A stretch of DNA of 64,000 nt from UBA3206 sp963623875 (GCA_963623875.1 CAVFNL010000045.1:39732-103731), one strand, 5' to 3'; shown: positions 38,371 through 47,225, counted from the stretch's first letter. Numbers and translations: made by a program. Notes: a model not told the origin generated them from the sequence alone.

Positions 38371-38559
38371 ATGGCAAAGTGCTATGTAACTGGAAAAACA
38401 ACTACATTTGGTAATAAGAGAAGCCACGCTTTAAATGCTAGCCGTCGTACTTGGAAGGCAAACCTTCAAACTGTTCATATCGTTGACGAAAATGGAAACG
38501 TTAAGAAGGTTAAGGTTTCAGCTAAAGCTTTAAAGAAGGGAAATCTAAATAGAGCCTAA
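38371..38559 (+). CDS. rpmB: Ribosomal protein L28
   Basis: A 62-residue basic protein of the large ribosomal subunit. 'CYVTGKTTTFGNKRSHALN' and 'RRTWKANLQTV' are the family signature. Only one of the four cysteines of the zinc-binding form remains, so this is the zinc-independent (C-) type. AAGGAGG precedes the ATG, and a terminator follows. It is divergent from fakA, as in other Bacilli. Confidence 0.98.
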   Translation: MAKCYVTGKTTTFGNKRSHALNASRRTWKANLQTVHIVDENGNVKKVKVSAKALKKGNLNRA

Positions 38560-38563
38560 TGTA

Positions 38564-38595
38564 CGCAAATCGGTTTAATACCGATTTTTTGCGTT
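38564..38595 (+). terminator. Terminator of rpmB
   Basis: AAATCGG pairs with CCGATTT around a 7-base loop, with further CGCA/TGCG pairing possible, followed by a T-run. Confidence 0.8.
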
Positions 38596-38606
38596 TTATA
38601 GGGTAA

Positions 38607-38642
38607 AAAAATAACCCATCAGTTTTTTTTAAAACCAATGGG
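38607..38642 (-). terminator. Terminator of the rlmN-rsgA-rpe operon
   Basis: On the minus strand a 12-bp stem (CCCATTGGTTTT paired with AAAACTGATGGG, two G-U) with an AAAA loop is followed by TTATTTTTTT. The same DNA pairs less well on the plus strand, so it is directional. Confidence 0.82.
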
Positions 38643-38648
38643 ATTTTT

Positions 38649-39290
38649 TTATTTTAATAGATTATCGATTCTTTCTTTTCTATTTGAAGCATTCATTACA
38701 TATGATCCTGCGACAACTATATCAACACCTTTTTCACGACATAGTTTTACAGTATCAGCATTAACGCCACCATCTACTTCGATTAGATATTTATAACCAA
38801 ACTTTTCTCTTAAGTTATAAAGCACTTCTATTTTAGATAATGCGCTTGGCATGAATTTTTGTCCTCCAAATCCTGGTTCAACAGACATCACTAAGACTAA
38901 ATCTACCTCTTGTAAATACTCTTTTATTTCATCTACTGATGTATTTGGTTTAATTGATATTCCTACTTTTTTATTATACTTTTTAATTTCTTCTATTGTA
39001 GCTAACACATTAGAACTTGATTCTTTATGAAAAGTTATAATATCAGATCCTGCATCCGCAAAATTTTTTATATATTTAATTGGATCTTGAATCATTAAAT
39101 GGACATCAAATATATTATCAGGACAATATTTTCTAAAGTCTTGAACAAATTTAGATCCAAATGTTAGATTTGGAACAAAAATACCATCCATAACATCTAT
39201 ATGAATGTATTTTACTAATGATTTGATTTCTTCTAAATCATTTTTTAAATTTGAAAAATCACATGTAAGTATTGAAGGACTAACTTCCAT
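38649..39290 (-). CDS. rpe: Ribulose-phosphate 3-epimerase
   Basis: The enzyme interconverts ribulose-5-phosphate and xylulose-5-phosphate in the pentose phosphate pathway. It is a TIM barrel with 'SPSILTCDF' at the N-terminus, 'HIDVMDGIFVPNLTFG' (metal His/Asp), 'VHLMI', 'VMSVEPGFGGQ' and the catalytic Asp in 'IEVDGGVN'. 213 residues is typical. The ribosome site overlaps the rsgA stop. The rsgA-rpe order is classic for Bacilli. Confidence 0.97.
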   Translation of the reverse strand: MEVSPSILTCDFSNLKNDLEEIKSLVKYIHIDVMDGIFVPNLTFGSKFVQDFRKYCPDNIFDVHLMIQDPIKYIKNFADAGSDIITFHKESSSNVLATIEEIKKYNKKVGISIKPNTSVDEIKEYLQEVDLVLVMSVEPGFGGQKFMPSALSKIEVLYNLREKFGYKYLIEVDGGVNADTVKLCREKGVDIVVAGSYVMNASNRKERIDNLLK

Positions 39291-39293
39291 AAT

Positions 39294-40244
39294 TTAACCT
39301 CTATTCTTTATTATTTCTTCTCTCATTTTCAAATAATTTACATATCTACTACTAAGTATTCTTTTATCTAAATACGCTTCGTATACAGCACACCCTTTAG
39401 TTTTTTCTAGATGCATACAATCATTGAACTTACAACTATATTCATTAAATTCTACAAAAAGATTTTTTAACTCTTCTTCTTTTAAATCAAAGAATGATAA
39501 ATCAAACTTTGAAAACCCTGGCGTATCCCCAATAAGTATATCATTATAGTTATATATCGTTACTTCTCTTGTCGTATGTTTTCCTCTTCCTAATGCTTTA
39601 GATATAGCGTTAGTGTTTAAACTAAAACCAGGAATTATAGCATTTATTAATGTCGATTTACCAGCTCCTGTTTGTCCTGACAAAACAGACACCTTATCTT
39701 TTAATATTAAAAGAAGTTGTTCTCTTTCTTTTAAATTAAGCGAATTTACAAATAATACTTTGAATCCTATTTTTTCATAGTAATCCATTTTAAGCCTTAA
39801 ATCAGTATATTCTTCTTCACTTAATAAATCTGATTTAGATATTATTATAACAGGTGCTATTTTTGCTTTAATAATATTTACTAAAAACATATCTAACAAA
39901 TAAAAACTAAACGCAGGTTCTTTAGCCGCAAAGACTAATATAATTTGATCAACGTTGGCAATATCAGGTCTTATAAGTGAATTTTTTCTTGGTAAAACTT
40001 CAACTATATAATTATTCCCATCCTTAAATTCAAAGTTTACAAAATCTCCTACTTTAGGGCTTAATTTTATTCTTGTGGTTGATGTTTTTTTAGATAATTT
40101 GTTTGTTGATTTATTAAATGATGAATCCTCACATACTTTTTGATATCTAAGTCTTCCTGATGCTTTAGCTGATATCACTTCTTTACTATCTGTAAGTATT
40201 TGATAATTGCCACCATTTAAATTAATAATTCTTCCCTTTGGCAT
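39294..40244 (-). CDS. rsgA: Small ribosomal subunit biogenesis GTPase RsgA
   Basis: RsgA is a circularly permuted GTPase that checks late 30S assembly. An N-terminal OB fold ('MPKGRIINLNGGNYQI') is followed by G4 'ISKSDL' (about 136), then G1 'SGQTGAGKSTLINA' (from 189) and G3 'DTPGFS' (240). The order G4-G1-G3 is the permutation hallmark. The C-terminal zinc motif uses C271, C276, H278 and C285. I start at 40244 because the OB fold begins there; a longer frame would extend 41 bases into rlmN. The spacing to rlmN is tight, so the two are coupled. Confidence 0.95.
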   Translation of the reverse strand: MPKGRIINLNGGNYQILTDSKEVISAKASGRLRYQKVCEDSSFNKSTNKLSKKTSTTRIKLSPKVGDFVNFEFKDGNNYIVEVLPRKNSLIRPDIANVDQIILVFAAKEPAFSFYLLDMFLVNIIKAKIAPVIIISKSDLLSEEEYTDLRLKMDYYEKIGFKVLFVNSLNLKEREQLLLILKDKVSVLSGQTGAGKSTLINAIIPGFSLNTNAISKALGRGKHTTREVTIYNYNDILIGDTPGFSKFDLSFFDLKEEELKNLFVEFNEYSCKFNDCMHLEKTKGCAVYEAYLDKRILSSRYVNYLKMREEIIKNRG

Positions 40245-40248
40245 AATA

Positions 40249-41271
40249 TTATTCCATATGTTTACTTCTAAGCTGTCCGCATGCCGCATCTATATCAGAC
40301 CCGTATTCGAAACGCTGTGTAACGTTTATTTTGCACTTCTTTAATGTATCATAAAATTTAGTAGTATTTTCTCTACTGCTTTTTATGTATGGTTTTTCTT
40401 TTACTTCATTATAAGGAATTAAATTAACATAAACATTCATCCCTTTTAAAAGATGAGCTAATTCTAGAGCATTCTTTTCACTGTTGTTAATTCCTTCAAG
40501 CAAAATATACTCAATAGTCACTCTTCTATTTGTAATATTTATATATTCTTTTATCGCAGGAATTAATTTTTCAAGCGGATATGCTTTATTAATAGGCATA
40601 ATCTTCGAGCGTATTTCATTATTTGGTGCATGTAATGATATCGCAAGATTTGATTGTAAATCTTCATGCGCATAATCTAGAATACGAGGAACAATACCTG
40701 ATGTTGAAACAGAAATATGACGAGCACCTATTTCAAGACCAAAAGGATTATTGATAATATGAAGGAACTTCATTATATTAAGATAATTATCAAATGGTTC
40801 TCCAATCCCCATAACTACAACATGAGTTATCTTTATTCCTACAGCATTCATAACACTCATAAGTTGTAAAACGACTTCAGATGCATCAAGTCCTCTAATA
40901 CATTTTTTCATTCCTGACGCACAAAAAGCACAGCTCATATTGCATCCAAGTTCTGATGTTACACAAGCACTATATCCATAAGGATGATGCATTAATACTG
41001 TTTCTATTAAATTTCCATCTGTAAGTTTAAATAAAAATTTATGCGTACCATCACTTGCAATTTGATGTGTTACAATTTCTAGCAAATCTAGTGAAAAGTC
41101 TTTTTTTAGACTTTCAATTACATCTTTTTTAATATTAGTTATTTCATCAAAAGATCTAATACCTTTTCTATAAATCCATTCATAAACTTGAGTAGCTCTA
41201 AAAGGTTTTAACCCTATTGATACAAAATATTCTTTTAAGTCATCTAAACTTAATCCGTAAATACTTTTCAT
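40249..41271 (-). CDS. rlmN: 23S rRNA / tRNA adenine C2-methyltransferase RlmN
   Basis: A radical-SAM enzyme methylating A2503 of 23S rRNA and A37 of some tRNAs. The cluster motif CX3CX2C is in 'GCNMSCAFCASG'. 'VVMGIGEPFDNY' and 'LAISLHAPNNEIRSKIMPI' are family motifs. The second catalytic cysteine is near the C-terminus in 'DAACGQL'. 340 residues is typical. AAGGTGA precedes the ATG, which overlaps the upstream stop by one base. Confidence 0.97.
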   Translation of the reverse strand: MKSIYGLSLDDLKEYFVSIGLKPFRATQVYEWIYRKGIRSFDEITNIKKDVIESLKKDFSLDLLEIVTHQIASDGTHKFLFKLTDGNLIETVLMHHPYGYSACVTSELGCNMSCAFCASGMKKCIRGLDASEVVLQLMSVMNAVGIKITHVVVMGIGEPFDNYLNIMKFLHIINNPFGLEIGARHISVSTSGIVPRILDYAHEDLQSNLAISLHAPNNEIRSKIMPINKAYPLEKLIPAIKEYINITNRRVTIEYILLEGINNSEKNALELAHLLKGMNVYVNLIPYNEVKEKPYIKSSRENTTKFYDTLKKCKINVTQRFEYGSDIDAACGQLRSKHME

Positions 41272-41825
41272 TATTTCACCTTATAATTTTTATCTATTTT
41301 TTTCATAACCATATTTTTTTCATCATCATTATTGAAATTAGAAAGTTTAAACATATATACGACTGATGAATTAAGATACACGCATACAATGTCACCAAAA
41401 TATGCAACTTTATATATTAATAAATAGTTAATTTTCTGATGGAATTTTGCGATTGTTGAATCTAATGTTATCTCCATTTCATTTTCTGAAAATTGATATT
41501 TATACTTAAATCCATAAGAAATAGCCTTATTTTGTATATCTACAAACTTACTAGCAAATATTCCTAATATATATGGTAGCGCCGCTATTATAAATCCACA
41601 TGGCATTAAAATATATGGCAAAAATGAAGCATCATAATTATTGCTAAGGGTTGTAATTAAAAGTAAAACTCCTGCAATAAAAATAATAATTCCTATAATT
41701 GAAAAAGATAATCCACCTCTTACGGAATTACTTCTTGTGACTTTTATTAAATCATCTCTTGAAATCTCACCTTTATTGATAATTCTTTCGTTGTTTTCAC
41801 CGATATCGTTTAATTCTTTTTCCAT
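41271..41825 (-). CDS. Membrane protein with two helices and C-terminal PH/YcxB-like domain
   Basis: A charged N-terminus (~40 residues) is followed by two close membrane helices (about 42-62 and 70-92) and a cytoplasmic beta-rich domain ('YQFSENEMEITLDS', 'INYLLIYKVAYFGDIVCVYLNSS'). This layout resembles YcxB-like proteins (PF14317), a family of unknown role. The start at 41825 follows GGTGA; an ATG four codons earlier is possible. It is the first gene of the rlmN-rsgA-rpe transcript and overlaps rlmN by one base. Confidence 0.72.
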   Translation of the reverse strand: MEKELNDIGENNERIINKGEISRDDLIKVTRSNSVRGGLSFSIIGIIIFIAGVLLLITTLSNNYDASFLPYILMPCGFIIAALPYILGIFASKFVDIQNKAISYGFKYKYQFSENEMEITLDSTIAKFHQKINYLLIYKVAYFGDIVCVYLNSSVVYMFKLSNFNNDDEKNMVMKKIDKNYKVK

Positions 41826-41920
41826 AATTTTCACCACTTTTTTCCATTATACCATATTTATAAAAAAGTACCTAATTATATTTGTTTTCACATATACTTA
41901 TCCACATATAATTTAATATT

Positions 41921-41946
41921 AAAAACGCAATGTTTAACCATTGCGT
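41921..41946 (-). terminator. Terminator of pheST
   Basis: A perfect 8-bp stem ACGCAATG/CATTGCGT with a 6-base loop is followed on the minus strand by TTTTAATATT. Confidence 0.85.
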
Positions 41947-41953
41947 CTTAATA

Positions 41954-44332
41954 CTATGCTCTTAGATGAGCATCAAATTCCATTTCTAAGCGTTTTAAGA
42001 TTGAATTAATTGTTTTATCAACATCACTAGCTTCTAGTGTTTTAGTCTTATCGTTGAACATCATTTTAACCGCAATACTCTTCATTCCTTCTCCAACACC
42101 TTCACCTTCATAAAGGTCAAATACCTTTAAATCAGTTAAAGTTTTTCTTGCAGTTTGGCGGATTAATGATAATATTTGTTCTGCTTCTATTTCTTTCTTG
42201 CAAACGATCGCAAGATCACGTTCTATAGAAGGGAACTTAGTGATTGCTTCATATTTAAATGGTTCATTTAAAAGTTCTAGAATAACATCTTCATTTAATT
42301 CAAATACAACCATTCTTGGTAAGTTATGTTCTTTTAAGAAACGTGGATGAAGTTCTGTAATGAATCCTACAGTTTTATCCTTAGCTCTTATTGATGCACA
42401 TCTTCCTGGGTGGAAATTTTTATTTAATGATGTTTCTTTCTTGTACATAACATTCTTAAGTCCAATACGAGCAAATAAATTCTCAAGTATTCCTTTTACA
42501 AGGAAGAAATCAACAGGTGTTTTTTCCATTTGCCATAAGCTTGATGAATAAAGTCCTGTAAGAGCTCCTGAAATTAGATTTATTTCACTTGTAGTATCAT
42601 ATCTCTTACCTAGTTCAAAGAACGCAAGGTCTGAGAATTTACGAGCTTTATTATATGATATCGCATCACATACACCATTTAATAATGATTGTCTCATGAC
42701 AGCTCTATCTTCTGTCATTGGCATTAATAACTTAATAGGTTCTGCTTCGTATGTTGTATAATCATTCAAATCATTTTCATTGATTAAAGAATATGTAATA
42801 GTTTCATTTAATCCAAATCCAGATAATAAGTATCTTACGTTACGCTCAAATTTTTGTTTAAATGTTAAAACACCCTTATCATTTGTTTTAGGATTAACTG
42901 TAGGAATATTATTATATCCGTAAATACGCGCAACATCTTCAATAATATGTTGGTCCCAATCCTCTAAATCCATACGACGTGAAGGAATTGTTATGTTATA
43001 CACATCACCATTTAATTTATATGCATAATTTAATCTATCAAAAATGTGCTCAACCTCTTCTTTTGAAATAGTTGTTCCAAGAACAGAATTTACTTTATCC
43101 AAAGTGATTTCTACATGTTTTTCATTATATGGCTTTACATCATTTGATGCGATTTCTTTAGATATTTCTGCATCACATAAAGTCTCTAGCAAGTAAAGAG
43201 CGTAATCTAGAGCTCTTTCAACTCTTTGGTAATCAATTTTACGTTCAAAACGTGTTGATGATTCACTCTTTAATTGTAATCTTTGTGATGTTTTTCTTAT
43301 TTTTAATGGATTAAAATAAGCAGCTTCTATCGCAACATTTACTGTGTTTTCTGTAACTTCAGTAGAAGCTCCCCCCATAACTCCAGCAACACAAACAGCT
43401 GTATTTGATGAAGTAATCACGATATCATCACTATTTAGAATTCTTTCTTTTTCATCAAGAGTTACAAGCACTTCTTTATCTTTTGCATTTCTTACTAGAA
43501 TGTTACCATTTAATTTATCCGCATCAAAAGAATGAAGAGGTTGACCTAATTCCATTAATACATAGTTAGTAATATCTACTACATTATTAATAGGTCTTAT
43601 TCCTGATGCGATTAATCTTGCACGCATCCATTCAGGGGATTGCTTAATCTTAACATTCTTAGCATATCCAATTAAATATTTAGGACAATCAGTTGTTTCA
43701 ACTGAAACACTAATAGGGTTTTTAATATCTTTATATGTAGGTTTATAATTCTTCAAATTTATTTTCTTGTCTAACGCTGCACAAACATCATATGCAACAC
43801 CTTCAATTGATAATAAATCTGATCTATTTGAAGTAAGTTCTAAATCATATACGTAATCATTTAAATGAAGATAATCAAGTGGATTTGATCCAACTTTAGC
43901 ATCTTCAGGTAATAAATAAATTCCATCTTTAAATTCATCTGGAACATATTTATCTTCGAATCCTAATTCTTGAAGAGAACAACACATTCCATTTGATTCA
44001 ATTCCTCTAATTTTAGAGGCTTTTATTTTAAAATCACCAGGTAATACTGCTCCAACACGAGCCACAATAACCTTTTTACCTTGAGCCATATTTGGCGCAC
44101 CACAAACAATTTGTGTTATACCATCACTTAATTCAATTTGACATTTATGTAGATGTGTTCCTTCTACATCTTCACACTCTACTACATACCCAACTTCAAG
44201 GTTTGTTGCGGTAGTTAGCGGATATTCTTCTTCTATTTCTACAATATGAGTAGAAATAGCCTTAGACAAATCTAAAATACTTACATCACTTAAGTCTATA
44301 TAATCTTTAAGCCAATTTAAAGAAACCTTCAT
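41954..44332 (-). CDS. pheT: Phenylalanyl-tRNA synthetase beta subunit
   Basis: The beta subunit of the heterotetrameric PheRS, carrying the editing and tRNA-binding domains. Order: EMAP-type tRNA-binding domain (about 40-150), B3/B4 editing core ('SNRSDLLSIEGVAYDV', 'NNVVDITNYVLMELGQPLH'), B5 ('LDKVNSVLGTTIS'), the catalytic-like core, and the C-terminal anticodon-binding FDX-ACB domain ('FPSIERDLAIVCK'). 792 residues is full length. GGAGG precedes the ATG; pheS ends two bases before it. Confidence 0.98.
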   Translation of the reverse strand: MKVSLNWLKDYIDLSDVSILDLSKAISTHIVEIEEEYPLTTATNLEVGYVVECEDVEGTHLHKCQIELSDGITQIVCGAPNMAQGKKVIVARVGAVLPGDFKIKASKIRGIESNGMCCSLQELGFEDKYVPDEFKDGIYLLPEDAKVGSNPLDYLHLNDYVYDLELTSNRSDLLSIEGVAYDVCAALDKKINLKNYKPTYKDIKNPISVSVETTDCPKYLIGYAKNVKIKQSPEWMRARLIASGIRPINNVVDITNYVLMELGQPLHSFDADKLNGNILVRNAKDKEVLVTLDEKERILNSDDIVITSSNTAVCVAGVMGGASTEVTENTVNVAIEAAYFNPLKIRKTSQRLQLKSESSTRFERKIDYQRVERALDYALYLLETLCDAEISKEIASNDVKPYNEKHVEITLDKVNSVLGTTISKEEVEHIFDRLNYAYKLNGDVYNITIPSRRMDLEDWDQHIIEDVARIYGYNNIPTVNPKTNDKGVLTFKQKFERNVRYLLSGFGLNETITYSLINENDLNDYTTYEAEPIKLLMPMTEDRAVMRQSLLNGVCDAISYNKARKFSDLAFFELGKRYDTTSEINLISGALTGLYSSSLWQMEKTPVDFFLVKGILENLFARIGLKNVMYKKETSLNKNFHPGRCASIRAKDKTVGFITELHPRFLKEHNLPRMVVFELNEDVILELLNEPFKYEAITKFPSIERDLAIVCKKEIEAEQILSLIRQTARKTLTDLKVFDLYEGEGVGEGMKSIAVKMMFNDKTKTLEASDVDKTINSILKRLEMEFDAHLRA

Positions 44333-44334
44333 AA

Positions 44335-45372
44335 TTACTTAACCTCCTTGAACTCACGTAAGAATCTAACATCATTGATGTAGAAATTTCTGATATCATC
44401 AATTCCATTTTTTAAGATTGCGACACGTTCAATTCCTATACCAAACGCAAATCCTTGAATCTTCTTAGGATCATATCCTGACATTTCAAGAACTTGATTG
44501 TTAACCATTCCTGCACCAAGTACTTCAATCCATCCTGTACCTTTACACATTGAACATCCACTACCACCACATTTAGAGCATGAAACATCAACCTCTACTG
44601 ATGGTTCTGTAAATGGGAAAAATGAAGGACGAAGTCTTATTTCATTCTTTTCACCAAACATTTTTCTTGCGACTTCTAGAAGTGCACCTTTTAGATTTGC
44701 AAATGTAATATCTTCACCAAGTACAAGCCCTTCACATTGCATGAATTGATGAGAGTGAGTTGCGTCATCCGCATCTCTTCTATATACCTTACCTGGGCAA
44801 ATAATCTTGATAGGTTTTCCATGTTTTTCAAGCATAGTTCTTGCTTGAACTGGAGATGTTTGAGAACGAAGTAATAATTCAGGATTGATATAGAATGTAT
44901 CTTGCATATCACGTGCTGGATGTCCTTTAGGTAAATTTAATTTCTCAAAACAGAATTCATCAGTTTCAATTTCAGGACCTTCCGCAACTTCATATCCCAT
45001 ACCTATAAATAAATCTTCAAGTTCCATTATTATTTCGTTTAGTGGATGAATTGAACCTTTATTAAATTCATAACCAGGAAGGGTAACATCAATTGTTTCT
45101 TCACTAAGTTTTTTATTTATTTCTTCTTCTGTAAGCATATCTAATTTTTCTAAATATGCATTTTCCATTTCAGTTTTAGCATCATTTGTTAGTTGACCTA
45201 ATTCCTTCTTTTCTTCAACATTTAAATTCTTCATTTGACTCATTATTGAAGCGAGTGGTCCTTTTTTTCCTAAAAAGTTAGCCTTTTGAGCATTAAGTTC
45301 TACTTTATCTTTTACATCTTTAAATGCTTTTTTTGCATCTTCAACAATCTTTTTTAAATCATCTTTAACCAT
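44335..45372 (-). CDS. pheS: Phenylalanyl-tRNA synthetase alpha subunit
   Basis: The catalytic subunit that charges tRNA-Phe. An N-terminal coiled coil (about 1-90) is followed by class II core motifs: 'HPLNEIIMELEDLFIGMG', motif 2 'PGKVYRRDADDATH' and motif 3 'GFAFGIGIERVAIL'. The central 'FPFTEPSVEVDV' binds phenylalanine. The 345 residues are normal. It is controlled by a T-box leader just upstream with a Phe (UUC) specifier. Confidence 0.98.
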   Translation of the reverse strand: MVKDDLKKIVEDAKKAFKDVKDKVELNAQKANFLGKKGPLASIMSQMKNLNVEEKKELGQLTNDAKTEMENAYLEKLDMLTEEEINKKLSEETIDVTLPGYEFNKGSIHPLNEIIMELEDLFIGMGYEVAEGPEIETDEFCFEKLNLPKGHPARDMQDTFYINPELLLRSQTSPVQARTMLEKHGKPIKIICPGKVYRRDADDATHSHQFMQCEGLVLGEDITFANLKGALLEVARKMFGEKNEIRLRPSFFPFTEPSVEVDVSCSKCGGSGCSMCKGTGWIEVLGAGMVNNQVLEMSGYDPKKIQGFAFGIGIERVAILKNGIDDIRNFYINDVRFLREFKEVK

Positions 45373-45392
45373 AAAAATCCTCCTATAAAATT

Positions 45393-45605
45393 AAAAAAAA
45401 TCGTCCAAATAAAGGACGATTAGTAAACCGTGGTGCCACCTTAGTTCGAGTAATACTCGCACTCATTATCCTGTAACGTAGGAATACGTATGTTATTAGC
45501 ATCGCTCCAAAGTGAATTCAATCATATCCATTCTAGAAGCTTTCACCATACACTTCATTCTCTTAAGAATTTCAATAATTTACTACTCTTTATCATTGCA
45601 TTACA
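45393..45605 (-). promoter_or_regulatory. T-box riboswitch (Phe) controlling pheST
   Basis: The leader has the T-box core AAGGTGGCACCACGG (minus strand; at 45429-45443), GGTGAAAG in the Stem I region, and GAA-TTC-AC where TTC (45514-45516) fits the Phe specifier codon. A terminator stem ATCGTCC/GGACGAT (45400-45406 and 45414-45420) ends in seven or more T. Uncharged tRNA-Phe should stabilise the antiterminator and allow pheST transcription. Confidence 0.95.
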
Positions 45606-45611
45606 ACCTAA

Positions 45612-45639
45612 ATTATAGCATCTTGCAAAAAATATTCAA
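45612..45639 (-). promoter_or_regulatory. Promoter of the pheST T-box transcript
   Basis: On the minus strand TTGAAT (45634-45639) and an extended -10 TGC-TATAAT (45612-45617) are spaced 16 bases apart, just upstream of the T-box leader. Confidence 0.75.
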
Positions 45640-45714
45640 GTGTTTTATGCACGCATTCTTTAATAGACTTTAGAAAAGAAAATAATTTCTTATTATCTTT
45701 TGCCAAAACTTAAG

Positions 45715-45956
45715 GCTTTAGATGTAATTTAAAACATCATCACCAAATATATGGTACTAATCCAAGCCTTAATCCCACAACCTCTTGATTTACTGCTTTG
45801 TATATACTCGCATACCATTTAATCTAATCATGTTAAATTATGTTGACTCAATAGCTTTTCTTGAGGCTTCATCCACAAATAAAATTTTTTTAGGCTTTAG
45901 GTTCCTATAGTAGTGATAAGCACCGCCAAATAGACTTTCACTAATAAGTTTAGGCT
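45715..45956 (-). pseudogene. Decayed coding remnant, possibly a transposase C-terminus
   Basis: This gene-free stretch between the pheS leader promoter and the next terminator contains broken coding-like sequence on the minus strand. One frame reads 'GGAYHYYRNLKPKKILFVD' and then hits a stop at 45838-45840. Downstream, a shifted frame reads 'ASIYKAVNQEVVGLRLGLV' and ends soon after. Neither has a start or ribosome site. The style suggests the end of an insertion-sequence or other gene disrupted by frameshifts and stops, but no family is recognised. Confidence 0.3.
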
Positions 45957-45960
45957 ATAA

Positions 45961-45984
45961 AACAAAAGCGGGGATAATCCCGCT
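45961..45984 (-). terminator. Terminator of the BspA-like protein gene
   Basis: AGCGGG pairs with CCCGCT around a 6-base loop, followed on the minus strand by TTTGTTTTAT. Confidence 0.82.
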
Positions 45985-46003
45985 AATGTTTATTTACACA
46001 AAT

Positions 46004-47014
46004 TTATTGTTGTTCCCAAACTGTAACTTCACCATCAACATAATGCCAATATTTGTTTGCATTATCTGTAGGTTTTGATTCACTATAATAATAAAGTACA
46101 ATGTCAATTTCAGGTACATTATTTCCTATACTTATGCTATTCCACTCATCTAATGTTCCATTATAATAAATATTAACCGAACTAAAATAATGGAATACAT
46201 TATTCTCGATTGTCTTAACACCGTTTCCAACTATAAATTTTTTAATATTAGTACACATCTCAAATACATAACTTTTTAATGTTATTACACTATCAGGAAT
46301 CTTTACGCTTGTAACTGAATTGCTTTTGAACATGTAATTTTTTACATCACCTAGGGCTGTGACAGTTTTTCCATCAATTTTTGATGGTATTACAACTTCA
46401 GTTTTTGAACCAGTATATTTAGTTATTGTCAAAGTATCATCGGTATTTGTTGTATATTCATACACAAGAGTGCTATCATATTGCGCCTTATATGTAACAT
46501 CACCATTTACTGCACTTATTTCTTTATCCCAACCTTTAAATGTATATTCATATCCATCATATACATCTTTTGTTGGTGTTTGAGAATCATATGTAGGTAT
46601 TGTTCCAGGTTCTACTAGCGTATCTTTTTCTAGAATACTATCATCATAATTTACCCAATTAACTGTATATGAAACTATTACAGCGATGTCTTTATAATCT
46701 TCATATCCACATATAGTACAACTTCTTTTTTCTTGACCTTTTTCTGTTTTAGTAGCTTCTTTTACAACACTCCATTGTCCATATGTGTGGTCTGCTTCAT
46801 CACCTTTTACATCATCACCGCAAGTTGACGCGTGCCAGTGTTTAGTTGCGTTCTTACTCCACTCGGTTGCATATGTATGAGTATGTGTTTCTTTAGGTGA
46901 ATCATCCTTATCATCTTTACTACATGATTTTACTGATAGCACAATAATTAAAATTAAAATTATTAATGCACATGCTGATGCTGCTGAGATTATTAATGTT
47001 TTTTTATTTTTCAT
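46004..47014 (-). CDS. Membrane-anchored surface protein with B-repeat and BspA-like repeat
   Basis: A 336-residue surface protein. One N-terminal membrane helix (about 7-28) is followed by 'KSCSKDD', which is not a good lipobox because Lys is at -2. A His/Cys/Trp-rich segment (about 42-105, 'HTHTYATEWSKNATKHWH', 'RSCTICGYED') resembles repeats common in gut Firmicutes surface proteins. One InlB-type B repeat follows ('YTFKGWDKEISAVNGDVTY', about 155-180). A short BspA-type leucine-rich module comes next ('VKIPDSVITLKSYVFEMC', 'FIVGNGVKTIENNVF', about 235-290). It ends with a polar tail. A role in adhesion or glycan contact is inference. The 5' leader is structured and holds a C8 tract. Confidence 0.85.
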   Translation of the reverse strand: MKNKKTLIISAASACALIILILIIVLSVKSCSKDDKDDSPKETHTHTYATEWSKNATKHWHASTCGDDVKGDEADHTYGQWSVVKEATKTEKGQEKRSCTICGYEDYKDIAVIVSYTVNWVNYDDSILEKDTLVEPGTIPTYDSQTPTKDVYDGYEYTFKGWDKEISAVNGDVTYKAQYDSTLVYEYTTNTDDTLTITKYTGSKTEVVIPSKIDGKTVTALGDVKNYMFKSNSVTSVKIPDSVITLKSYVFEMCTNIKKFIVGNGVKTIENNVFHYFSSVNIYYNGTLDEWNSISIGNNVPEIDIVLYYYSESKPTDNANKYWHYVDGEVTVWEQQ

Positions 47015-47028
47015 AATTATCCTCCTAT

Positions 47029-47135
47029 ATTATAGGTCCTTATAAAAAAAGGACCTTGATTAAAAACCAAGATCCAAATTGGATGTAAATAATATTCTTA
47101 CCCCCCCCATAAATATTTATAATTCATGGGGAGCA
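47029..47135 (-). promoter_or_regulatory. Structured 5' leader of the BspA-like gene
   Basis: On the minus strand three hairpins can form before the ribosome site: CCCCAT/ATGGGG, CTTG/CAAG, and GGTCCTT/AAGGACC. It matches no riboswitch class I know. It could control translation or mRNA stability. Confidence 0.45.
47101..47108. repeat. Homopolymeric C8 tract
   Basis: Eight consecutive C (G8 in the transcript) lie in one arm of a leader hairpin. In such AT-rich DNA a run this long is striking and prone to slipped-strand change. Confidence 0.9.
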
Positions 47136-47152
47136 AGGTTTTCTTTACTTAT

Positions 47153-47181
47153 ATTATATCATATTGATATCCTTATGTCTA
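47153..47181 (-). promoter_or_regulatory. Promoter of the BspA-like gene
   Basis: On the minus strand TAGACA (47176-47181) and TATAAT (47153-47158) are spaced 17 bases apart, predicting a leader of about 130 bases. Confidence 0.6.
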
Positions 47182-47204
47182 TTTATATTTTTTACTAACA
47201 ATGC

Positions 47205-47210
47205 TATAAT
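47205..47210 (+). promoter_or_regulatory. Extended -10 of yidD
   Basis: TGC-TATAAT lies 16 bases before the ATG, giving a very short leader; a TTATAT -35 can be placed 16 bases upstream. Confidence 0.5.
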
Positions 47211-47225
47211 TGTTTCGGTGATATT

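Noticed and set aside
41898..41906. Perfect DnaA box TTATCCACA in the AT-rich gap upstream of the YcxB-like gene, considered as part of an origin.
   Set aside because: It is a single box with no cluster, dnaA or dnaN. About one such 9-mer is expected by chance in 64 kb of this composition.
47029..47135. Assignment of the BspA-like gene leader to a known riboswitch class.
   Set aside because: I compared the hairpins with c-di-GMP, preQ1, fluoride, THF and cobalamin cores and found no match.
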